Positions 45,329 to 54,438 of a stretch of 64,000 nucleotides of DNA are shown in pieces. Source of the DNA: Streptomyces alfalfae (lineage in GTDB: Bacteria; Actinomycetota; Actinomycetes; Streptomycetales; Streptomycetaceae); NCBI RefSeq assembly GCF_004127445.1, contig NZ_QEXM01000025.1, positions 1 to 64,000 on the forward strand, given 5' to 3'. The translations under genes were made by a program, and so were the position numbers. The notes under the pieces were generated by a model. The model was not told where the DNA came from. It ran no database searches and saw only the letters and a list, made by a program, of their open reading frames with translations. Position 1 is the stretch's first letter; every line of letters starts with the position of its first letter.

Positions 45329-45670
45329 TCAGTCGGTGGCCGCGACCGCTTCGTCGACCGAGGTGTGAATCGGGAACACCTTGGTCAGACCGGTGATACG
45401 GAAAATCTTGAGAATGCGCTCCTGGTTGCAGACCAGGCGCAGCGAGCCCTCATGGGCACGCACACGCTTCAGGCCGCCGACCAGCACGCCGAGTCCGGTG
45501 GAGTCGAGGAAGTCCACGCCCTCCATGTCGACGACCAGATGGAAACTGCCGTCGTTCACCAACTCGACCAACTGCTCGCGCAGCTTGGGCGCGGTATACA
45601 CATCGATTTCGCCACCGACCTCGACGACCGTGCGATCGCCGACGGTACGGGTCGACAGGGACAGGTCCAC
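45329..45670 (-). CDS. bldG: Anti-sigma factor antagonist BldG
   Basis: 113 residues, STAS domain, with the phosphorylated Ser57 in [12 protein letters not shown]. The sequence matches the known Streptomyces BldG, required for aerial hyphae and antibiotic production; unphosphorylated BldG binds anti-sigma factors and frees their sigma factors. Located upstream of the anti-sigma-like gene and divergent from the helicase gene. ATG at 45670 with GGAGG 3 nt upstream. Confidence 0.97.
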   Translation of the reverse strand: MDLSLSTRTVGDRTVVEVGGEIDVYTAPKLREQLVELVNDGSFHLVVDMEGVDFLDSTGLGVLVGGLKRVRAHEGSLRLVCNQERILKIFRITGLTKVFPIHTSVDEAVAATD

Positions 45671-45750
45671 GGAACCTCCAGCACCTTGCTATCGAGCGGT
45701 CATCCCTCGGGACACCTCGGCAGAGCCCCCAGGACGGATCGCCAGCCGCG

Positions 45751-48687
45751 ATGGCATTCAATCACTTACCGGCGGGCGTGCACGACGCCTTACGACCATT
45801 GTCCATCCCACCAGTGACACACTCGATGCCGATGGCCAACAATTCTCCCCCCGGAGAACCCTCTGCGGGCGCCCGGGCACACGCCTCCCCACGGGTGGTC
45901 CTCGACCGACTCACCGCTGGGCCGAGCCGTGCTGCGCGCGTCACTCATACGGAGCACATGCCCCCACGTGAGGCCCGGTATGCAGTCTGGCCCGACCGCA
46001 TCCGGCCGGAGGTCATATCCGCCGTCCGGGCCGCGGGCATCGAACATCCCTGGGCCCACCAGGCACTCGCCGCCGAGCACGCGCTCGACGGCCATTCGGT
46101 CGTCGTCGCCACCGGAACCGCCTCGGGCAAGTCGCTCGCCTATCTCACCCCCGTCCTCTCCGCCCTCATGGACGGCTCCGAGGCTTCGAACGGGCGTGGC
46201 GCCACCGCTCTGTACCTCGCCCCCACGAAGGCCCTCGCGGCCGATCAGCGCCGCGCCGTCCGCGAACTGGCCGCTCCCCTCGGCAGCGCCGTGCGTCCGG
46301 CCGTCTACGACGGCGACACCCCCTTCGAAGAGCGGGAGTGGGTGCGCCAGTACGCCAATTACGTGCTGACCAACCCCGACATGCTGCACCGCGGGATACT
46401 GCCGTCCCACCCGCGCTGGTCCTCCTTCCTGCGCGCCCTGCGCTACGTCGTCATCGACGAGTGCCACACCTACCGCGGCGTCTTCGGCTCCCACGTCGCG
46501 CAGGTCCTGCGCCGTCTGCGCCGCCTCTGCGCCCGCTACGGCTCCGAACCCGTCTTCCTCCTCGCATCCGCCACCTCCGCCGAGCCCGCCGTGTCGGCGG
46601 AGCGCCTCACCGGGCTGCCGGTGAAGGAGGTCGCCGACGACGCCTCGCCCCGCGGCGACCTCGTCTTCGCCCTGTGGGAGCCGCCGCTGACCGAACTCCA
46701 CGGCGAGAAGGGCGCGCCCGTCCGCCGCACCGCCACCGCGGAGACGGCCGACCTCCTCACCGACCTCACCGTCCAGGGCGTCCGCTCGGTCGCCTTCGTA
46801 CGGTCCCGGCGCGGCGCCGAGCTGATCTCGGTGATCGCCCAGGAACGCCTCGCCGAGGTCGACCGCTCCCTCACCCACCGCGTCGCCGCCTACCGCGGCG
46901 GCTACCTCCCGGAGGAACGCCGCGCCCTGGAACGCGCCCTGCACTCCGGCGAACTCCTCGGCCTCGCCGCCACCAGCGCCCTCGAACTCGGCATCGACGT
47001 GTCGGGCCTCGACGCCGTCGTCATCGCGGGTTATCCGGGCACCCGGGCCTCGCTCTGGCAGCAGGCCGGCCGCGCGGGGCGCTCCGGCCAGGGGGCGCTG
47101 GCCATCCTCGTCGCCCGGGACGATCCGCTGGACACCTATCTCGTCCACCATCCGGAGGCGCTGTTCCGTCGGCCCGTGGAGTCCACGGTCCTCGACCCCG
47201 ACAACCCTTACGTGCTCGCGCCCCACCTCTGCGCGGCCGCCTCCGAGCTGCCGCTGGTCGAGGAGGACCTGGCGCTCTTCGGCCCGGCCGCCGAGGAACT
47301 GCTTCCGCAGCTGGAGGCCGCGAGGCTGCTGCGTCGCCGCACCAAGGCCTGGCACTGGACCCGCCGGGAGCGGGCCGCCGACCTCACGGACATCCGCGGC
47401 GAGGGCGGCGAGCCCGTCCAGATCGTCGAGGAGGGCACGGGACGGCTGCTCGGCACGGTCGACGCGTCCGCCGCCCACACCACCGTCCACGAGGGCGCGG
47501 TCCACCTCCACCAGGGCCGTACGTATCTCGTGCGCCACCTCGACCTCCAGGACTCCGTGGCCCTGGTCGAGGAGGCCGCGCCGCCGTACTCCACGACCGC
47601 GCGCGACACCACGGCCATCGCCATCCTGGAGACGGATGTCGAGGTCCCCTGGGGCCAGGGACGCCTCTGCTACGGCTCCGTCGAAGTGACCAACCAGGTC
47701 GTCTCCTTCCTGCGCCGGAGGGTCATCACGGGTGAGGTCCTCGGCGAGACCAAGCTGGACCTCCCTCCCCGCACACTGCGCACCCGGGCGGTCTGGTGGA
47801 CCGTCACCGAGGACCAACTGGACGCGGCCCGCGTCAATCCCGAGATCCTCGGCGGCGCCCTGCACGCCGCCGAGCACGCCTCCATCGGCATGCTGCCGCT
47901 CTTCGCCACGTGCGACCGCTGGGACATCGGCGGGGTCTCCGTGCCGCTGCATCCGGACACGCTCCTCCCGACCGTTTTCGTGTATGACGGCCATCCCGGC
48001 GGGGCGGGCTTCGCCGAACGGGCCTTCCACACGGCCCGCGAATGGCTGACGGCCACCCGCCAGGCCATCGCCTCCTGCGAATGCGAGGCCGGCTGCCCGT
48101 CCTGCATCCAGTCCCCCAAGTGCGGCAACGGCAACGAACCGCTGCACAAGCGGGGGGCGGTGCGGTTGCTTTCCGTCCTGCTGCGGGACGCGGGGGCGGC
48201 TTCGCCCCCGGGGGCGGCAACGGCTTCCGGTCCGGTGGCAGGGTCGGGGACGGCTTCGCCTCCGGAGGCAGGGTCGGGGACGGCTTCGGGTCCGGAGGCA
48301 GGGTCGGGGACGGCTTCGGGTCCGGAGGCAGGGACGGCTTCCGGGGCAGGGCCGGCCTCAGAGGCGGGGGCTGCTTCGCCTTCCGGGGCGGGGACGGCTT
48401 CCGGTCCGGAGGCAGGGTCGGCTTCGCCTCCGGAAGCCCCGGCGACTCCGGAGACGGGGCTGGCCTCAGAGGCGGGGATGGCTTCGCCCCCGGAAGCAGG
48501 GACGGCTTCGGAGACCCCGGTGGCTTCGCCTCCAGGGGTGGCGGCCTCGGACCCCGGGACGGCTTCGCCTCCGGAAGCAGGGACGGCTTCGGAGACCCCG
48601 GTGGCTTCGCCTCCAGGGGTGGCGGCCTCGGGCCCCGGGGCGGCTTCGCCTCCGGAAGCAGGGACGGCTTCGGCTCCGCCCCAGTAG
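45751..48687 (+). CDS. DExH-box helicase with DUF1998 (MrfA/Hrq1-like)
   Basis: 978 residues. Superfamily 2 helicase: Walker A TGTASGKS (about 125), DECH box in VIDECHTYRG, SAT motif LLASATS, motif VI QQAGRAGRSGQG, then the C-terminal DUF1998 with four Cys (CECEAGCPSC and KCGN). B. subtilis MrfA of this class repairs mitomycin damage. Residues after about 815 are not conserved domain but Ala/Gly/Ser/Pro repeats encoded by the tandem array at 48,190-48,680. Convergent with the TadE-like gene. ATG at 45751 without a clear ribosome site; the S. coelicolor homologue, as I recall, starts similarly. Confidence 0.9.
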   Translation: MAFNHLPAGVHDALRPLSIPPVTHSMPMANNSPPGEPSAGARAHASPRVVLDRLTAGPSRAARVTHTEHMPPREARYAVWPDRIRPEVISAVRAAGIEHPWAHQALAAEHALDGHSVVVATGTASGKSLAYLTPVLSALMDGSEASNGRGATALYLAPTKALAADQRRAVRELAAPLGSAVRPAVYDGDTPFEEREWVRQYANYVLTNPDMLHRGILPSHPRWSSFLRALRYVVIDECHTYRGVFGSHVAQVLRRLRRLCARYGSEPVFLLASATSAEPAVSAERLTGLPVKEVADDASPRGDLVFALWEPPLTELHGEKGAPVRRTATAETADLLTDLTVQGVRSVAFVRSRRGAELISVIAQERLAEVDRSLTHRVAAYRGGYLPEERRALERALHSGELLGLAATSALELGIDVSGLDAVVIAGYPGTRASLWQQAGRAGRSGQGALAILVARDDPLDTYLVHHPEALFRRPVESTVLDPDNPYVLAPHLCAAASELPLVEEDLALFGPAAEELLPQLEAARLLRRRTKAWHWTRRERAADLTDIRGEGGEPVQIVEEGTGRLLGTVDASAAHTTVHEGAVHLHQGRTYLVRHLDLQDSVALVEEAAPPYSTTARDTTAIAILETDVEVPWGQGRLCYGSVEVTNQVVSFLRRRVITGEVLGETKLDLPPRTLRTRAVWWTVTEDQLDAARVNPEILGGALHAAEHASIGMLPLFATCDRWDIGGVSVPLHPDTLLPTVFVYDGHPGGAGFAERAFHTAREWLTATRQAIASCECEAGCPSCIQSPKCGNGNEPLHKRGAVRLLSVLLRDAGAASPPGAATASGPVAGSGTASPPEAGSGTASGPEAGSGTASGPEAGTASGAGPASEAGAASPSGAGTASGPEAGSASPPEAPATPETGLASEAGMASPPEAGTASETPVASPPGVAASDPGTASPPEAGTASETPVASPPGVAASGPGAASPPEAGTASAPPQ

Positions 48688-49127
48688 CCGACGGCCGAAT
48701 GGCCGATCGGGCCGGACTCGGCTTCGGGTGCCGGCCCCCGCGGCCACGCGACCCCCGGTCCTTCGAACGGCGCCGCCGGTCGCGGCCCCGCGCGGGACCT
48801 GACCCGTGGCGAGAAGGGGCCCACGGAGGCCGAGGCCGTCACCTCGGAGATCTCCCCCCGCACGGCGCAGCGCACCAGCCGCGCTCCCTGCGCCTCGGCC
48901 ACCCTGCGCGCCCCCTCGCACGCCTTCGCGCTCCCCGCCGCCCAACGGTCCGCCGCCGCCAGCGCCGCCAGGTCCGCGGCCCCGCCCGCCCGATGCCGGG
49001 CCACGACGGCCTGCCCCATCGCGAGCACCGCCCCGCAGATCACGCAGAGCACGGCCATCACCACGGCCACCCAAACGGTCGCCGCCCCTCGGTCCCTCGC
49101 CGCCCCGCGCCAAGGCCTGCCCGTCAT
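47670..49127 (-). CDS. TadE-like secretion-neighbourhood protein with overlong 3' frame
   Basis: The first 115 residues match the TadE-like proteins of the helicase/secretion neighbourhood (Rv3654c type): DRGAATVWVAVVMAVLCVIC membrane segment, then AGGAADLAALAAADRWAAG. ATG at 49127 overlaps the TadE stop (ATGA). After about residue 120 the frame enters Ala/Gly/Pro/Glu repeats antisense to the helicase tail, and after about residue 315 it is antisense to conserved helicase sequence; no stop occurs until 47670. The family normally ends near 130-150 residues, so the natural stop seems lost in repeat expansion, or the true product ends by another route. Last gene of the tad-like operon. Confidence 0.6.
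   Translation of the reverse strand: MTGRPWRGAARDRGAATVWVAVVMAVLCVICGAVLAMGQAVVARHRAGGAADLAALAAADRWAAGSAKACEGARRVAEAQGARLVRCAVRGEISEVTASASVGPFSPRVRSRAGPRPAAPFEGPGVAWPRGPAPEAESGPIGHSAVGYWGGAEAVPASGGEAAPGPEAATPGGEATGVSEAVPASGGEAVPGSEAATPGGEATGVSEAVPASGGEAIPASEASPVSGVAGASGGEADPASGPEAVPAPEGEAAPASEAGPAPEAVPASGPEAVPDPASGPEAVPDPASGGEAVPDPATGPEAVAAPGGEAAPASRSRTESNRTAPRLCSGSLPLPHLGDWMQDGQPASHSQEAMAWRVAVSHSRAVWKARSAKPAPPGWPSYTKTVGRSVSGCSGTETPPMSQRSHVAKSGSMPMEACSAACRAPPRISGLTRAASSWSSVTVHQTARVRSVRGGRSSLVSPRTSPVMTLRRRKETTWLVTSTEP
48190..48680. repeat. Tandem repeat across convergent gene ends
   Basis: About 490 bp of 30- to 60-bp units built on GGCTTCGGGTCCGGAGGCAG and GACCCCGGTGGCTTCGCC. Open in sense frame for the helicase and in antisense frame for the TadE-like gene. 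No unique spacers, so not CRISPR. Confidence 0.85.
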
Positions 49128-49540
49128 GCGCCCACCCCCACGCTCTCCTCCGCCAGCGCCACCGCCTCCGACCGCAGCCGCAGGCCGAGGCCCAGGGCCT
49201 TGGGCCCCGGGGCGTCCGCCTGGACCTCGACGCGCACCAGGTCGCCCTCCCGCCGCACCGATACCCGCGCCCCACGTGGCGCCGCCTGCCGTGCCGCCGC
49301 GACGGCGACCGCCTCCGGGTCCTGCCGAGCCGCGGCGCGCGCGCCGGCCCTCGCCGCGTCCACGCACTGGACCTGCGCACACGCGGCAAGGAGCGTCCAG
49401 AGCAGCGCCATGGCGAACAGGACCAGCGTCGGCAGCACCACCGCAGCCTCCGCCGTCACGAACCCCGCGTCCCGACAGCGGCCCCCGCCCTGGCCCCGCA
49501 CCCGGGCCCGCGCCCGAAGCCAGGCCTCAGAACTGCGCAT
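49124..49540 (-). CDS. TadE family pseudopilin
   Basis: 138 residues. Type IVb pilin-like leader GFVTAEAAVVLP with Glu at +5 after the cleaved Gly, one hydrophobic helix, then a small extracellular domain with Cys. Minor pilin of the tad-like system. ATG at 49540 overlaps the pilin gene by 14 nt. Confidence 0.85.
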   Translation of the reverse strand: MRSSEAWLRARARVRGQGGGRCRDAGFVTAEAAVVLPTLVLFAMALLWTLLAACAQVQCVDAARAGARAAARQDPEAVAVAAARQAAPRGARVSVRREGDLVRVEVQADAPGPKALGLGLRLRSEAVALAEESVGVGA

Positions 49541-49739
49541 GGAGAGCCTTCTCCACGATCGACTGCAGCGCCGCCCTGACCTGACCGCTCGTCACGACCT
49601 TGTAGAGCAACCCGGCGAACCCCACCGCCGCGATCAAGCCCATCGCGTACTCGGACGTCACCATCCCCGCATCCCTGCGCGCCGCTCGAACCCGCCGCAC
49701 CAGCCATCGCGCACTACCGCTACACCCATGTCCGAACAC
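49527..49739 (-). CDS. Flp-type pilin-like protein (DUF4244)
   Basis: 70 residues. Prepilin cleavage would fall at G-MVTSEYAMGL (Glu +5, Tyr +6 as in Flp pilins), leaving a 45-residue mature peptide with one membrane helix. Probable major subunit of the tad-like pilus. The gap upstream (49740-49934) is filled with GGCCCGCTGGGGCCCG-like repeats. Confidence 0.85.
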   Translation of the reverse strand: MFGHGCSGSARWLVRRVRAARRDAGMVTSEYAMGLIAAVGFAGLLYKVVTSGQVRAALQSIVEKALHAQF

Positions 49740-49934
49740 TTCTGACCTCCACTGATCCGCTCACTTGGTCACTGACTCGGTCACTCACTTGCTTTGCTCA
49801 CGCGGCCCGCTGGGGCCCGCTCAGCCCGGTGTGGGCCCGTTCGGCCCGCTGAGGCCCGTTCGGCCCGCTGGGGCCCGCTCGGTCCGCTCGGTCCGCCCGG
49901 GCCCCAGCGGCCGAAACGAACACCACGCCTGCGT
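49740..49934. repeat. GGCCCGCTGGGGCCCG-type repeat between tadC and pilin
   Basis: From about 49,803 to 49,910 a 10- to 20-bp unit recurs at least six times. The hairpins it forms might change relative expression of the pilin gene; this is inference. Confidence 0.55.
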
Positions 49935-50714
49935 TCACCCCGCGCTCAGCAGCCCTTGCGCCAGCCCGATCACCACCGGCAGCACGCCGATCGCCAGGAA
50001 CGCCGGGAGGAAGCAGAGGCCCACGGGAGCCGTCATCAGGACCGCCGCCCGCCGCGCCCTGGCCGTGGCCGCCCGGCCTCGCTCGGCCCGGGCGTCCGCC
50101 GCGAGGCGTGCCACCGGTTCCGCGGCCGGCGCTCCGGACTCGTCGGCGCGCTCCAGAAGGCGGGCCAGCGGTATGGCTCCCGGGATCTCCCGCAAGTGCC
50201 GCCAGGCTTCGCCCGGTTCACCGCCGAGCCGCACTTCCGCGGCCCCCCGCGCCAGCCGCTCACCCACCGGTCCCCGCAGCGACTCGCCGACCGCTCGGGC
50301 GGCCTCGACGGGGCTCGCCCCCGCGGTCACACATGCCGCCAGGAGGTCGGCGGCAAGCGGCAGTTGAGCCGCGGCCTCCTCGCCCCGCTCCCCGCAAGCG
50401 GGAGGTGACGCCCGGCTCCGCGCCCAACGCCATGCGGTGTACCCCGCGGCCACCGCCAGCACCAGCCCCACGCCGCCGCCCACCAGGGCGTAGACCGCGC
50501 CCGCCGTGCCGGTCACCATGAGCCAGGCGCGCGCCCCGCCCCGTACAGCCGGACGCCGCTTCGAGCGCTCCGCTGCCGGCGCCCCCACGCCGAGGGCCAT
50601 TCCGGTCCGGTGCCGCTCCGTCTTCTCGCGTCGCGCGGCCAGCAGCGTCGACACCACCCACAGCACGGCCGCGATTCCCCACACCGTTACCCCCAGGCTG
50701 TGGATATCGCTCAT
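49935..50714 (-). CDS. TadC-like membrane protein (T2SF domain)
   Basis: 259 residues. N-terminal helix, a second helix pair (about 65-95), then a type II secretion F domain with helices near the C terminus (VLMTAPVGLCFLPAFLAIGV). Inner-membrane platform of the tad-like system, paired with TadB. ATG at 50714 overlaps the TadB stop (ATGA). Confidence 0.88.
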   Translation of the reverse strand: MSDIHSLGVTVWGIAAVLWVVSTLLAARREKTERHRTGMALGVGAPAAERSKRRPAVRGGARAWLMVTGTAGAVYALVGGGVGLVLAVAAGYTAWRWARSRASPPACGERGEEAAAQLPLAADLLAACVTAGASPVEAARAVGESLRGPVGERLARGAAEVRLGGEPGEAWRHLREIPGAIPLARLLERADESGAPAAEPVARLAADARAERGRAATARARRAAVLMTAPVGLCFLPAFLAIGVLPVVIGLAQGLLSAG

Positions 50715-51568
50715 CGCCCCTCCGCTCCCCGCACGATCCGCAGCGCCCACCACAGGCCGACGCCTTCGAGCACCGCGCCCACCGCCAGGCATCCGAGACC
50801 CGCGCCCGTGTGCAGCAGCACCCGCAGCGGCTCGGCTCCCAGCGCGCTTCCCATCAGCAGCCCGAGCACCGGCAACCCCGCGAGCATCACCGCCGTCGAG
50901 CGCGCGCCGGCCAGTTGTGCGCGCAGCTCCGCCCGTTGATCGCGCTCGGAACGCAGCGCCGCCTCCAGCCTTTCGAGCCCCGCCGCGAGACCGGCGCCGC
51001 GGTCGACCGCCACCCGCCAGCACGCCGCCAGGCCGAGCAACCCCTCGGCCCCCGGCTCCCGCGCCGCCTCTCGCAGCGCGTCCGGCACCTCCCCGCCGAA
51101 GCGCGCCGCCGCGAGAGCCGCGCTCCGGGCGCCCTCGGAGATCCCCCGCGAAGCCGCCTCACCGAGGGACAGCCGCAGCGCGTCCCCGGGCTGCCGTCCC
51201 GCCCGCACCTCGCTCGCGAGCGCCCCGCAGAGCGCGGTGACCGCCGCGCCGCACCGCTCCCGCTCAGCGCGCGCGGCCCGGGCCCGCCGCACCCGCCCGG
51301 CCAGTGGCACCGCCGCCGCTCCGGCCACCAGCGGCAGCACGGACGCCCCCAGAAGCGCCACCAGCAGTCCCGCCGCCAGGCACCACCACTCGTGCCGCAC
51401 CCGCCCGCGTCCGGCCGCGACGAGCCGCCGCCAGGACCAGCCGTCCGTCTCGGCGGGCGCCGGGGTCGCGAGCACCGCGTGGACCCTTCCGGCGTCCTTG
51501 TCCCGGCCGCCGAGCAGCCAGGCGGCGCTGCCCGCGCAGGCCGCCGCCGCCCACATCGACGTACTCAT
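50711..51568 (-). CDS. TadB-like membrane protein (T2SF domain)
   Basis: 285 residues, with helices at about 5-20, 60-85 and 225-280 around a cytoplasmic T2SF domain (ALRLSLGEAASRGISE). Inner-membrane platform protein partnered with TadC. Overlaps TadA by 4 nt and TadC by 4 nt. Confidence 0.88.
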   Translation of the reverse strand: MSTSMWAAAACAGSAAWLLGGRDKDAGRVHAVLATPAPAETDGWSWRRLVAAGRGRVRHEWWCLAAGLLVALLGASVLPLVAGAAAVPLAGRVRRARAARAERERCGAAVTALCGALASEVRAGRQPGDALRLSLGEAASRGISEGARSAALAAARFGGEVPDALREAAREPGAEGLLGLAACWRVAVDRGAGLAAGLERLEAALRSERDQRAELRAQLAGARSTAVMLAGLPVLGLLMGSALGAEPLRVLLHTGAGLGCLAVGAVLEGVGLWWALRIVRGAEGR

Positions 51569-52737
51569 GTCGGGTCACCCCAAGCAGCGCCTTCCAGCAG
51601 CGTCTTGAGCCGCTGCCACCCCGGCCCCTCGCTGAAGGACCGCGCGCCCCACCGCAGCGCAGGCACCGTCACCACCAGGCCCGACGGGTCCCGCTCCAGC
51701 ACGTGCACCTCCGCGATGCGACGCCTCCCCTGCCGGTCGCGCACCAGGTGGATCACCACCGACAGGGCCGCGGCCAGCTGGCTGTGCAGCGCCGTCCTGT
51801 CGAGCCCCGCGGCCGTCCCCAGGGCTTCGAGCCGGGCGGGCACGTCACCGGCGGCATTGGCGTGGACGGTGCCGGAACCGTCGTGCCCCGTATTGAGCGC
51901 GGCCAGCAGATGGACCACCTCCGCGCCCCGCACCTCGCCGACGACCAACCGGTCGGGCCGCATGCGGAGAGCCTGGCGGACCAGGTCGTCCAGGCCGACG
52001 TGGCCGGCGCCCTCCTGGTTCGCGGACCGGGATTCCAGACGGACCACGTGCGGGTGGTCGGGGCGCAGCTCCGCGGAGTCCTCGGCAAGCACGATCCGCT
52101 CCCCGGGCCCGACGAGGCCGAGCAGCGCGCTCAGCAGGGTCGTTTTGCCGCTGCCCGTCCCCCCGCTGATCAGGAACGACAGACGGGCGTGGAGCAGGGC
52201 CCGCAGCACGCGGTCGCCGCCGGGCGGCACCGTCCCCGCCTCGACCAGCTCGGCGAGGGTGAAGGCGCGGGGGCGCACGACCCTCAGCGAGAGACACGTG
52301 GAGTCCACGGCGACCGGCGGCAGGACCGCGTGCAACCGGGTGCCGTCCGGAAGGCGGGCGTCCACCCAGGGCCGCGCGTCGTCCAGGCGCCGCCCCGCGA
52401 CGGCCGCGAGGCGCTGGGCGAGCCGCCGCACCGCGTCAGCGTCCTCGAACGTGACCCCGGTGAGTTCGAGCCCGCCGCCACGGTCCACCCAGACCCGGTC
52501 GGGCGCGGACACCAGCACATCGGTCACCGAGCGGTCCGCGAGCAAGGGTTCCAGTGGCCCCGCTCCGACCAGCTCCGAGCGCAACTGCGATGCGGCGCCG
52601 AGCACTTCCGTGGCCCCGAGGACCCTGCCCTGGGCCCGCAGCGCCTCGGCAACCCTGGCCGGGGTCGGCTCCTTGCCGCTCTCCGCGAGCCACTGGCGGA
52701 CCCCGTCCAGCATCCGCGCCCCGACGACGGCGCTCAT
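51565..52737 (-). CDS. tadA: TadA/CpaF-family secretion ATPase
   Basis: 390 residues, GspE/CpaF-type ATPase: Walker A SGGTGSGKTTLL (about 195), Asp box LAEDSAEL, Walker B LVVGEVRGAE, His box GHDGSGTVHANA. Powers assembly of the pilin fibre. ATG overlaps the preceding stop (ATGA). Confidence 0.93.
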   Translation of the reverse strand: MSAVVGARMLDGVRQWLAESGKEPTPARVAEALRAQGRVLGATEVLGAASQLRSELVGAGPLEPLLADRSVTDVLVSAPDRVWVDRGGGLELTGVTFEDADAVRRLAQRLAAVAGRRLDDARPWVDARLPDGTRLHAVLPPVAVDSTCLSLRVVRPRAFTLAELVEAGTVPPGGDRVLRALLHARLSFLISGGTGSGKTTLLSALLGLVGPGERIVLAEDSAELRPDHPHVVRLESRSANQEGAGHVGLDDLVRQALRMRPDRLVVGEVRGAEVVHLLAALNTGHDGSGTVHANAAGDVPARLEALGTAAGLDRTALHSQLAAALSVVIHLVRDRQGRRRIAEVHVLERDPSGLVVTVPALRWGARSFSEGPGWQRLKTLLEGAAWGDPT

Positions 52738-53873
52738 ACGCCACCGCCCACGGCGTCGACCGGCACCCTGCCCCAGAAGGCGTCACAGAACCGGGCGAGC
52801 GGCCCGCGCGCGAGCCCGCCCGGCGGCACCCCCGCCGCCTGCGCCGCCGCGAGGCCCGGCTCCCAGGGCGCGTCACCGACCAGCGGCAGCCCGAGGAGGC
52901 GGGCGACCTCCTCGGAGTCGAGCCCGCCGCGGCCCGCCGGGGCGCCACGGCCCGCTCCGGCGCCGATCACCACCCGCAGGTCCCGCAGCACCAGCCCCGC
53001 GGCCGAGGCGACCCGCCGGGCCCCGGCGACCGCCCGCAGCTCGGGCGGCACCACCAGGAGCCCCAGGTCCACCTGGGCCAACGCCTCCGCGACCGGTTCG
53101 TCCACCCGGCGCGGCAGATCCACGACGACCACGCCGCCGCGCCTGCGGGCCGCCGACACCACGGCCCGCACCGCTTCGGGGGCGACCGCCACCGCCTCGC
53201 CCCGGTCCCAGCTCAGGACCCGCAGCGCGTGCAGCTCCGGCAGGGACTCCTCAAGCGCCTCCCCGCCGACCCTGCCCCGTGACGCGGCGAACGCCGGCCA
53301 GCGCAGGCCGTCGGCCGTCTCGCCGCCGAGGAGGACGTCCAGGCCGCCGCCCAGCGGATCGGCGTCGACGAGCATCGTGCGCCGGCCCGCCCGCGCCGCG
53401 GTGACCGCGAGGGCGCAGGCCAGGGTGGAGGCGCCCGCTCCGCCGCGCCCGCCGATGACCCCCACGGTCAGTGCGGGCCGCCCCACGCCCTCCGCCACAT
53501 CGGCGATGCGGTCCACCAGCCACTGCTCTCCGTCGGGCAGGAGCAGCACATGGTCGGCGCCGATCTCCACCGCGCGCCGCCAGACACCGGAATCGTCCTG
53601 ATCCCGCCCAACCAGCACGACGCCACGCCGTCGGGCGGCTCCGCGCACCCGGTCCGCCGCGTCGTCGCCGACGAGGACGAGCGGGGCCGAATCCCACCCC
53701 TCTCCGCACCCCGGCCCCCCGTGGTGCACCTCGGGCCGCGCACCCGCCGCGGCGCACAGCCGCAGCAGGTCGTCGAGGAGCTGCACATCCTCGGTCAGGA
53801 TCAGCGGTCCGCGCTGTCGCCCGTCGGACGACGCGGACCCGTCCCGCGCAATGACTCCACCCACGATCTCCAT
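52734..53873 (-). CDS. CpaE/Ssd-like MinD-family ATPase
   Basis: 379 residues. An N-terminal receiver-like domain without phospho-Asp motifs (1-120), then a MinD/ParA-type domain: GVIGGRGGAGASTLACALA, a P-loop in which Ala replaces the second Lys, and VDADPLGGGLDVLLG. In mycobacteria the equivalent (Rv3660c) heads the same gene order. It probably positions the tad system. ATG at 53873; GTG 53864 has better ribosome spacing. Confidence 0.88.
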   Translation of the reverse strand: MEIVGGVIARDGSASSDGRQRGPLILTEDVQLLDDLLRLCAAAGARPEVHHGGPGCGEGWDSAPLVLVGDDAADRVRGAARRRGVVLVGRDQDDSGVWRRAVEIGADHVLLLPDGEQWLVDRIADVAEGVGRPALTVGVIGGRGGAGASTLACALAVTAARAGRRTMLVDADPLGGGLDVLLGGETADGLRWPAFAASRGRVGGEALEESLPELHALRVLSWDRGEAVAVAPEAVRAVVSAARRRGGVVVVDLPRRVDEPVAEALAQVDLGLLVVPPELRAVAGARRVASAAGLVLRDLRVVIGAGAGRGAPAGRGGLDSEEVARLLGLPLVGDAPWEPGLAAAQAAGVPPGGLARGPLARFCDAFWGRVPVDAVGGGV

Positions 53874-54438
53874 CCCCCTTCACCGCAAGCACCCCTGAAT
53901 GGCGCACTCCGCATCGGCGAAGAACCGGACAAAGCAATCCGGCCATGAACTTCGCAAGCGGAACGCGTGGAATCAGCGTGCGGCGTCACCGGAAATCGTG
54001 TGGATCTTGCTCAATAACTGTGGACGAGGCGATGCCTGTGAATATTTCCGTCACCCATACCGGTGACGGAACGTCGGCTTCCCGCCGACTTCCCACAGGT
54101 CCCGGGCCGGCTTCCGGCCGACTTCCCCGGGGCTTTCACAGCGCAGCCCATCGACTACACACAGTGACAGTCTTCGGCCGCGACAGAGGACCGCGCGGAG
54201 GGCGGGAAGGGGAGCGGCGGAGCCGAAAGATGATCCGCGGAGGGCTCAAAAACCCATCCGGACATGCGACGACCCCCGCCGGGGGGGAGAGCGGGGGTCG
54301 TCCCCACGGTCCGACTCGGGGGGGGAGGAGCCAGACCGGGTTAGCACGGTCGCGAACGATCCGTGACTTCCATGGTGTACCCGAGAGCCTTCTCAGGCAA
54401 ACCCACACGCCTCAGCTTACGCCGAATGGTGGGCCCCT
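53874..54438. other. Promoter region of the tad-like operon and gene-free gap
   Basis: 565 bp. A 12-bp hairpin (GACGACCCCCGC with its complement, 11-nt loop) at 54268-54302 looks like a terminator or attenuator ahead of the HAD gene. Near 54,060-54,120 a TTCCCGCCGACTTCCC-like element repeats. No gene with a ribosome site seen. Confidence 0.5.

Noticed and set aside
48190..48680. Regular repeats considered as a CRISPR array
   Set aside because: Units are contiguous, differ in length, have no unique spacers, and no cas genes are near.
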